Positions 57,601 through 64,000 of a DNA stretch of 64,000 nucleotides are shown here, in pieces. The DNA is from Austropuccinia psidii (lineage: Eukaryota; Basidiomycota; Pucciniomycetes; Pucciniales; Sphaerophragmiaceae). The translations under genes and the position numbers were made by a program. Within the stretch, counting starts at the first letter, position 1, and each line of letters begins with the position of its first letter. The stretch covers positions 23,697,866 through 23,761,865 of the forward strand of contig JALGQZ010000008.1 in assembly GCA_023105745.1 (NCBI GenBank), given 5' to 3'. The notes under the pieces are model-generated. The model was not told where the DNA came from, made no database searches, and saw only the letters and a program-made list of their open reading frames with translations.

Positions 57601-58092
57601 TGTATGTTTGTCAGATTTGTGTCAGATGTTCCAACTTGTGGCAAGTTTGAATTAACATCTAGTACTTCATAAATTATATCAATATTATTAATTTGTGCAT
57701 TAATTATATTGATTTCATCACTTTCAGAGCTTTCTGACTCTTCTGTCTCTTTTTCAGAGTCAGATTCCTCTTCTTTGTCATTGTGGTTTTCTGTTTCCAC
57801 AATTTCATTAATCTTTGCTTTTTTAAGGCAATTATTGGCTAAGGGTCCAATACCTCCACATTTATGGCATTTTCTTTGCTCATTATTGTTGGATGTATTG
57901 GGCTTAAAGGATTCTTTTGACTTATCTTTTTTGATAAATGGTTTATTTGGGCTCTTGATGTCCAATTCTTTCCAAGTCCTGCCAATTTTTGTTCTTGTCA
58001 CTATATCTTCTAGTGCATTTATATACTCTTCTGTGGAGCATGGTTCTATACACCTGCTTCTTAGGGCATGTTCTAGTTCCCCTCCACATTTT
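54665..58092 (-). pseudogene. B2 pol: nucleocapsid end, protease, RT, RNase H, integrase
   Basis: The stretch from 58092 to 55806 runs without a stop through the zinc knuckle ([14 protein letters not shown], where the histidine has become proline), protease ([11 protein letters not shown]) and RT ([25 protein letters not shown]), to the start of RNase H. A 5-base loss near 55918 (CISRQIK region) shifts the frame. Integrase continues to 54670: [64 protein letters not shown]4 then splits it. Without that frameshift and B4, pol would be nearly whole. Confidence 0.9.
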
Positions 58093-59800
58093 TAAGTATT
58101 TTCATATGCACCATCTTCTGTGGCATTTCTGGGTACAGTGCATTAATACGTTCAACTTGTTTTAAGAACCAAATTAAAGGTTTATCTTTCTCTGGGTCAA
58201 AGAAAGAGTTTTCAAATGCATTTTCTATCTTATACCTCCAGGCATCATTTGCCCACTTGGTGATTATTTCTTGTTTCCACCAAGACCAGGTATTTTTACC
58301 ATTTGTTTGTCTTATGCCATAATACCATCTTTTTGCAGATTTCTCAAACAATGAATGTAATCTTGCAGTGATTAATTCATCTGGTATGGCATAGTCTTCT
58401 TGTAACATGTCAATTGTTTTAATAAATGACATGTGGTCATATTCACCTTCTCCTGTGAATTTTGGCCATTCCTTCAATTGAAGTGCTTCTTTCATTAAGA
58501 CTTGGTTATTGTCTTGGTGACTCAAGTCTGTTATGAAAGGATTTGACAATTCCTCTTTTCTTTTAACAGGGCTTCTTATATGAGAAAATGGTGTTGATAA
58601 CTTTGGCATATTTAAATTAGCCTCATTAATTTTATCCATTTTTTCTGTAATAAGCCTTATTTCACTTTGAATATCATCTTTCAGATGCATTCTTGCTTCA
58701 TCACTTTTTTCCACATGGTCCAAAAGTAATTTTTGGTGTGATGAAGTCTTTTCTTCAAATTTTTCTACAGAAATACTTAATTTATTTAATTTTTCTGTAA
58801 GATTGTCAATACTCACATCATAATTGATTGTCAAAGTCTTGTCTTTGATATCTTTTATGTATCTATACAATTCTTGTTGTCCTTGTATTAATTTTTGAGT
58901 ATTGTCGATTAAATTCTTTGGTTTATTATTTTCAACAATAAACTTAATGTTGTCAATTTCTTTCTTGTTTTGCACAACAATTTTTGTTAAAGAAGATAAA
59001 TTGTTATTTATTTCTTGTAGTGATAATAAACTATCTTTAATTTCTTTTAGAGGTAATATACTAATTTTAATTTCTGTTAAAGTATTTACAACATCTTTGG
59101 ACAAGGTTATTTCTTTGGGAAATGAGGTTGTCTCATTCTTTGCTCTTCCTTGTCCTTGAATTCCATCAAGGTTCTGGCCATGTTGAAAACATTGTCCATG
59201 GCATCCTTTTGGATTCTTGGGATTCTGTAACTTGGGGAATATGGTTTCCTCCAATGCTTTTTCTTGTTCTTCTTCCCTTCTTGGGGAAGTGGGTTTGCTT
59301 GAGGCTTGCTGGTAGAGGCTACTGGGGCTTCTTCCTTGGTTGCCTCCCTCTTTTTGGCATGATAATCCTTGATTTTTTTGATTTGAGGTTTGGATGACAG
59401 TGGATTCCATCCATTGGAGTATTTCACTATCTCCTCCTCTTTGAGGAACTTTTTCAGGATGTGCCAGGAGTTCATCACTCCTTGGTGTATTTGAGGCAGC
59501 ATTTCCCAGTCTTTGTCCTTGTATACTGTGTAATACTGCTTGTACTGGCTCATGTAGATGTCTATTTGAGCCCTCTGAATGTGATTTGTACCTATTTGAG
59601 TTACTCATACTTAGTTCCAATTCAGGCTCAGATATCATGGGCATTTCTGGGACTTGCCTTTGGGATAAGGCACTTCCTTGTGTGGATTCTGTTCCACTGG
59701 GGATATTGCCCTTTCTTTTCCCTTTTGAGGGATTAATTCTACCTCTGAGTCCAGCTCCATCTGATTGGATGGAGTATTGGGAACCTCTTCTGGTAGTCAT
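58073..59800 (-). pseudogene. B2 gag (575-codon frame, one frameshift)
   Basis: It starts MTTRRGSQYSIQSDG at 59800, inside predicted intron 1 of ORF1. It is open through the region shared with ORF1, a long coiled-coil-like part (about residues 210-400, rich in I, L, K, N, D) and the capsid motif LKEWPKFTGEGEYDHMSFI with NTWSWWKQEI. A single-base loss near 58093 (ILKNVEGN instead of ILKKCGGEL) ends it, after which the frame 58092-55806 carries on. This is the best view of the original Gag frame. Confidence 0.85.
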
Positions 59801-60025
59801 AATTTAAAGAATAAGAAAAAATAAAAGGATTTTAGAATAAAATTCTTTTATGGCAATTTAAAAAGAGGTACTCACCTTCAGAGTCTTGAATGGTGGGCCC
59901 TTGAAAGTCTAATTTCTTAGCTTTCTTTCTTTTGGTGATAACTGGTGTTGGAGAACTTTGACAAGTTTCTTCCACCAATCTCTCAACAGTAGCTTGGTTG
60001 TCTTCTGTTGGGTTATCTTCAAACA
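59107..60025 (-). CDS. B2 ORF1: spliced gene overlapping gag, intact (255 aa)
   Basis: Predicted exons are 60025-59876 (150 bp), 59789-59658 (132 bp) and 59591-59107 (485 bp). With one base from an upstream exon the sum is 768, exactly 255 codons plus stop. Exon 1 encodes FEDNPTEDNQATVERLVEE and the basic KRKKAKK (residues 32-38). Exon 3 has SQYKQYYTVYKDKDWEMLP and GWNP (residues 155-158), and a lysine-rich block (KKNKKKHWRK), and ends QPHFPKK. GWNP plus a basic block is shared with family A ORF1. The upstream exon and start codon are not settled. Function unknown. Confidence 0.55.
59592..59657 (-). other. Predicted GC-AG intron 2 of B2 ORF1 (66 bp)
   Basis: Donor CAAAG/GCAAGTCCC and acceptor CTCAAATAG/GTAC. 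It has the same size in B1 and B3 and contains in-frame stops for the ORF1 frame, so it must be removed to give a long product. Confidence 0.55.
59790..59875 (-). other. Predicted intron 1 of B2 ORF1 (86 bp), containing the gag ATG
   Basis: Donor GAAG/GTGAGTACC and acceptor ACTACCAG/AAGAGG. The gag ATG at 59800 lies 11 bases before the acceptor end. Confidence 0.65.
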
Positions 60026-60522
60026 CTAAAAAAGACAAATAAATATAAGTCTTTTTATAAGAAGTGTTATTTTTGGCAAGATATGGCAATTTTCCACGTA
60101 GAAATTGCTTTTTTATCTTTAAAAAATTGAAATAAATAAAGAAATGAATAAAAATGAATAAAAATAACTTTTTTTATTGGTTTTTAATATTTTTTAATAT
60201 TTTATATATATATATATTTTTTTTTTATTTTTAAAGAATAAAATAAAAAATGAATATGATTCTTATAAAATTAAATTATAATAAAAATTATTTTTAATTT
60301 ATAAAATATCTCTTTTAACCACTAGAGTCACTCAAAGAAAGTTCTTGCAAGTCTAAGGATGTGAAAAACCACATGTAAGACAGTACAATTGCTTTCCAAA
60401 TGCCTCAATAGCTTTTAAAATCAATAAAATATAAAATTATTATATAATTTTATGATTATAAATATGATTTGTTATTGGATAAACCCAAATAGAATCTTTT
60501 TAAAGGTCTTTTAAGTAAATAT
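60026..60522 (-). other. B2 leader
   Basis: A/T-rich with no gene. It ends in the acceptor-like TTTGTCTTTTTTAG before exon 1. It includes the conserved block with TTTGAGTGACTCTA/GTGGTT, a weak donor candidate. Confidence 0.4.
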
Positions 60523-60540
60523 CACGGCCAGGCCCCCAAA
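60523..60540 (-). promoter_or_regulatory. Primer-binding site of B2
   Basis: Minus-strand TTTGGGGGCCTGGCCGTG directly after the LTR, the undecayed form shared with family A. Confidence 0.7.
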
Positions 60541-62561
60541 TGTAAGGTTTGACTATGAAACAATAAGTAAAAATTACTAATTTATTACTTATGGTACTCT
60601 GAATGTCCTTATAATTGAAATAAATAAGATTAAAATAATAATAATAAAGAAATATTATTCTTATGGCGTAAAAATATTATATTATTAAATAAATATAATG
60701 ATATAATTAATATTATATGAAATTATAATATTATAAATAATATATTAATATAAAATAATTAATATATTATAAAGCTCTTTATTATTGTTACCAACAAATA
60801 ATAAAGGCGTAAAAAACTGTTTTTTATAAATAAAAAACAATTAATAACAATAATATTACTAATATTAAAGTTATATATTAATATAAATACTATTTATATT
60901 AATTAAGAATTATTAAGAGTAATAATAAGAGAGAAATTATTATAATAAGATGAAATAACCTACTTTTAACACTTAAAATAATAATTTTGAGATATTTTAT
61001 GCCAAAAGAATATAATACAACTTTTTCAAATTGTATTTACAATAAAAAAGAAAGAAAATTACTAAATTTCTTGATTTTACGTGGAAATGAGTTTATAGAG
61101 AGATTTATGACAAAAACAATTAAAGAATTGATTTAATCACGTAAAAATAGTGATTAATATTAAGATGGTCTTTGGTCTTTAATAATATAAGAGTTTTATA
61201 TATAAAGAATAAAGAAATTACCTTTTATTTAATTGATTTAATGTTTTTGATGCATCTGAGGGGAAAATAGAGTAAAAAGAGCTCTATTTATAGTAAATAC
61301 CTCCCTCCTAGAGTCCACCAGGCTTCTAGTAGACGCGTACTGAGCATATCCACTGGAATTGATCAATATTTTAAGGTTTGGAGAATATTACATCATTATC
61401 AAACCATATTACATCATTATTACACCATTATTTAGAGTTATCACTATAACTCTAAAGTTGATGACATCAGAGGCTTGGCAGAACCCCAAATTTCGTGGAT
61501 TTTATTATTTTTAATCATAAACTAATAGTATTCACCAATTTTATCACTCTTAAGACTGTTAAACTTAAATTAAGGTTACAGTGTGTGATCATAACTGCTC
61601 AAATTAAGCTCAAACTTTGATCCTCAATACCTTTTAAGATTTACACGCTACAGCAATTCAGAGAGTGAATTCTGACAGCCTGGAATAACCTTATCATGCT
61701 GCCAAGAGCGTTTCATTACATCATCAAAACTCTATTTTTGATGATTTTCCTTGTAACTCATCTTTTCTGTCGAAATTCAATATTTTAAACTTCAAACCTT
61801 GATTTCAGGGGGTTATACCCTGAATTTAATAATGAAAATCACATCATTCTCCACTAATGAACTAGTAGAATCCAACTGTATACTTTTTTTTAAGTTTGGA
61901 ACACTTTCACAACAAAGTGGTCAACAGCTCTGTTGATTTTTATCAATAATTCATCATAGGTTTTAACCTTGTTTATAATTTGTAAAATAAAGTTCATATC
62001 TGTGTTCTTACAGTAATTACGTGGTAACTTTATTTTTGGTTCATCATTCTATCATGTATAGTTTAGAAGATATTAGCTATGATCCTTGAATATATGCGTT
62101 GACCAAAAAAGTGCATATATTCAGGATAATTCCTTAAGTATTAACATTGTAAATTAGCTTATTAATTGTTTTATGTGTGGATTTTCATGGGGAATCCACT
62201 GGTACAACTTATTTCACATGCTGTTTCATTAGTTCTTGAGATAAATAAGGTTTTATGATTTTTATAAGGTATTATACCTTATAATTCCTTAAATATTGAC
62301 TTTACAGATATGCCATAAAAATGGTATATGTGGGTTTTTCCATGGGGAATCCAATGGTATAATTTATTTTACATGTTGATTCATTGGTTTTTAAGTTAAA
62401 CCAATTTTTGTACCAATTTATGGTATTTTTTGTATATTTAAGTAATTATTCTTAATGTATAATTATTCTAAGTAATTTTAATATAATCATATTAAAGGTA
62501 TAATTGTTCTGAGTCTTTTTGTGACCTTATTGGGTATGTGGTCATATCTCAAAGGCTCACA
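60541..62561 (-). repeat. B2 5' LTR (2021 bp)
   Basis: Starts TGTGAGCC at 62561 and ends AACCTTACA at 60541. It pairs with 49838-51861. Confidence 0.95.
61284..61292 (-). promoter_or_regulatory. TATA box in B2 5' LTR
   Basis: Minus-strand TATAAATAG. As the 5' LTR copy, this would be the promoter of B2. Confidence 0.6.
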
Positions 62562-62566
62562 AAATT
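62562..62566 (-). repeat. Target duplication of B2, right copy
   Basis: AAATT, identical to 49833-49837. Confidence 0.95.
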
Positions 62567-63221
62567 GGTTCGGTGTGTAGCCCTGTATGTGCTCTACACA
62601 ATGGTACCTCATTTGATATGGGTAGCATTAAATATTGCAAGGTTATCCCATGTACAAGATTTTAGTACATCTGTGTGGTATAGGAAAAAAGCTGTATTGA
62701 GCTTATTTGCCCCATAACTTTTGTTCTAGTTGAGCTATGGTGAAATGGATTACACAATCAGATATCCCTGATTTTGCTCTTTCCAAAAAGACCCCACTTC
62801 AAGTATCTTACACTAAAACTGTAGAATTTAGATGAGAGGTGAATGTTTTGTTAACGCTTATTTGGCCTGAAATTGACCATAACTCCATTAATATTGGTGC
62901 TAGCTCAGTTTGGCTGGTACCATTGGAATGCCCTGGATTAGATATTCATTTTGAGTACCCATTTGATGGGGTTAAGCCTCTCCTTATAGATTTAAGATGG
63001 GAGGGGAAAATTAAGGTTTATGCTCAGCAATAACTTTGTTATTTCTTGTCCTATGGTGATGGGACTTATATTTTCAGAAAGAGGTGAGTTTCCCTTTTCT
63101 TTTGATACCTCTTGAGCCGATTTGGCTCAGCTCCATGTTTTGGTGGTATCTTGGCTATACCATTGGTTTATGGTATTTTGGCTGTCATGCTTGTGCTCTG
63201 GTTTTGAGTCACAGGCTGACA
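62567..63221 (-). repeat. A2 5' LTR, proximal part
   Basis: Continues LTR A after the B2 insertion (GGTTCGGTGTGTAGCCCTG) to the LTR start TGTCAGCC at 63221. Confidence 0.9.
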
Positions 63222-64000
63222 AACAACCCCATAAGTGAATTAAAGCATCTTTCATCACTGTTAATTCTGTCACTTTGTTTCAAAATTCACCCTGGTCAGT
63301 TTTGGATGTGTTTTCTCTTTAAATATCTTTTTAAAGACTTTTTTGTTTAATTAATTGCTTGCAGTTATTTTGTCAATTCATTCCAATTGAAATTGCTCTT
63401 GAAGAAATTTCTTTTGTAGCCTTCAATATCTCATGTAAAGTATTTTTGGATAAATTTTTATTGTTGTTAAAACAATAAATCTTTATAATATTATTGCTTT
63501 ATTCTTATAAAGTTAAAAACAATACAATTGGTGTGTTTTCTCTTAAAAATACTATTTCTTACTATTTTTTAGCAATTTCTTACCTTATACAACTTTTGAG
63601 GACCGGAAAATTACTTGATTTTTCATTGAAGTTTCATATCAACACCCTACAACCAGCATCCCAGCCATAATTAACCACAATATGGGTGTGGTATTCTTCA
63701 CAGAAGAAGCACAACTAAACTCAAATTCAAAAAGCATTGAAATAAGGTCTTAATATGGCAGAGACATGGTCCAGCTCTTTAACATTTCTCATTTACCCAT
63801 AACTCCCAATATTTCTAATATACTGACTAAACCCCTGGGAATCATCAAATTGGATTATCAAAGAAATTTCTCAACATGGTTGAGGCAGTGCATATTAAAG
63901 GGGATTGAAATCATTGTAATATAACATGTACTGAAATCAAAATTGATGTCATTAAGTGTGATCTTATAGAGAGCAACGTAACTAGTGAGCTGGAATATAT
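63222..64000. other. Right flank, unassigned; possible copia gag trace at the end
   Basis: No clear gene. Near 63829-63920 the plus strand reads TKPLGIIKLDYQRNFSTWLRQC, which vaguely resembles the Y-x-x-W start of copia-type Gag. That is too weak for a call. The rest is A/T-rich with poly-A and poly-T runs. Confidence 0.3.

Larger units (their letters stand above)
49838..62561 (-). mobile_element. B2: complete family B element carrying solo LTR B4
   Basis: Without B4 and its extra target copy, B2 is 10,696 bp, within 15 bp of B1. It has two LTRs (2024 and 2021 bp), primer-binding site, ORF1, gag, pol and polypurine tract, with a perfect AAATT duplication. It inserted into the A2 5' LTR. Confidence 0.95.
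39190..63221 (-). mobile_element. A2: family A element carrying A5, B2 and B4
   Basis: Once the nested insertions are removed, A2 is a full-length minus-strand element: 5' LTR (63221-62567 plus 49837-49070), primer-binding site, ORF1, gag, pol, polypurine tract, 3' LTR (40628-39190). Both LTRs share sequence features not seen in A3, so they form a pair. Its flanks do not match as a target duplication (AATTC left, AACAA right), which points to recombination at the left end. Confidence 0.85.

Noticed and set aside
1..64000. Repeat-induced point mutation (RIP)
   Set aside because: Stops include GAA-to-TAA and TAT-to-TAA or TAG changes that are not C-to-T. CpG loss alone is explained by methylation. 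A dinucleotide index would be needed.
1..64000. Host genes, tRNA, rRNA or DNA transposons
   Set aside because: I looked for non-retroelement coding sequence, clover-leaf patterns and terminal inverted repeats with transposase motifs and found none I could support.

Overview
This window is a eukaryotic, AT-rich, CpG-poor stretch made almost entirely of nested LTR retrotransposons. I see no host gene, tRNA, rRNA or CRISPR array. The Gag, Pol and LTR families look like the Ty3/gypsy chromovirus-type elements that fill large rust-fungus genomes. From memory the closest match is the myrtle rust Austropuccinia psidii. The Ty1/copia pieces fit the same setting. That assignment is recognition, not a search.

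I use five family labels. A and B are two related Ty3/gypsy families. The LTR of A is about 1.4 kb, from TGTCAGCC to (G/C)CTGACA. The LTR of B is about 2.02 kb, from TGTGAGCC to CCTTACA. C is a third Ty3/gypsy family. D and E are Ty1/copia.

Layout, left to right: 1-4681 is the 5' part of a minus-strand C element (protease, gag, repeat-rich leader, LTR). 4682-7113 is the 3' end of a plus-strand A element (A4). 7114-7949 is a minus-strand copia RT fragment (E1). 7950-19746 is a plus-strand copia element (D1), split by a minus-strand A element (A1, 9971-17496). 20001-36006 is the 5' half of a plus-strand B element (B3), split by a complete minus-strand B element (B1, 25277-35959, target duplication CAACA). 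36007-39091 is a partial minus-strand A element (A3). 39092-39189 is a repeated scrap of B. 39190-63221 is a minus-strand A element (A2) carrying a solo A LTR in gag (A5, TTTGT) and a complete B element in its 5' LTR (B2, 49838-62561, AAATT). B2 itself carries a solo B LTR in integrase (B4, AGAAT). 63222-64000 is mostly unassigned. The nesting therefore reaches four levels: B3, A2, B2, B4.

All large polyproteins carry stops, frameshifts or insertions, so I call them pseudogenes. B1 and B2 are the least decayed, each with two LTRs of almost equal length and a perfect 5-bp target duplication.

The most interesting observation concerns the 5' ends of A and B. In both families a small spliced gene (ORF1) appears to precede and overlap gag in another frame. 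Joining predicted exons gives exactly 333 codons in A (copies A1 and A2) and 255 codons in B (copy B2). In all five copies the first ATG of the gag frame lies inside the last 10-20 bases of the predicted intron. Spliced RNA would encode ORF1, while unspliced RNA would expose the Gag-Pol start. In A, the ORF1 start codon itself appears to be assembled by splicing. These are predictions from sequence and need transcript data.
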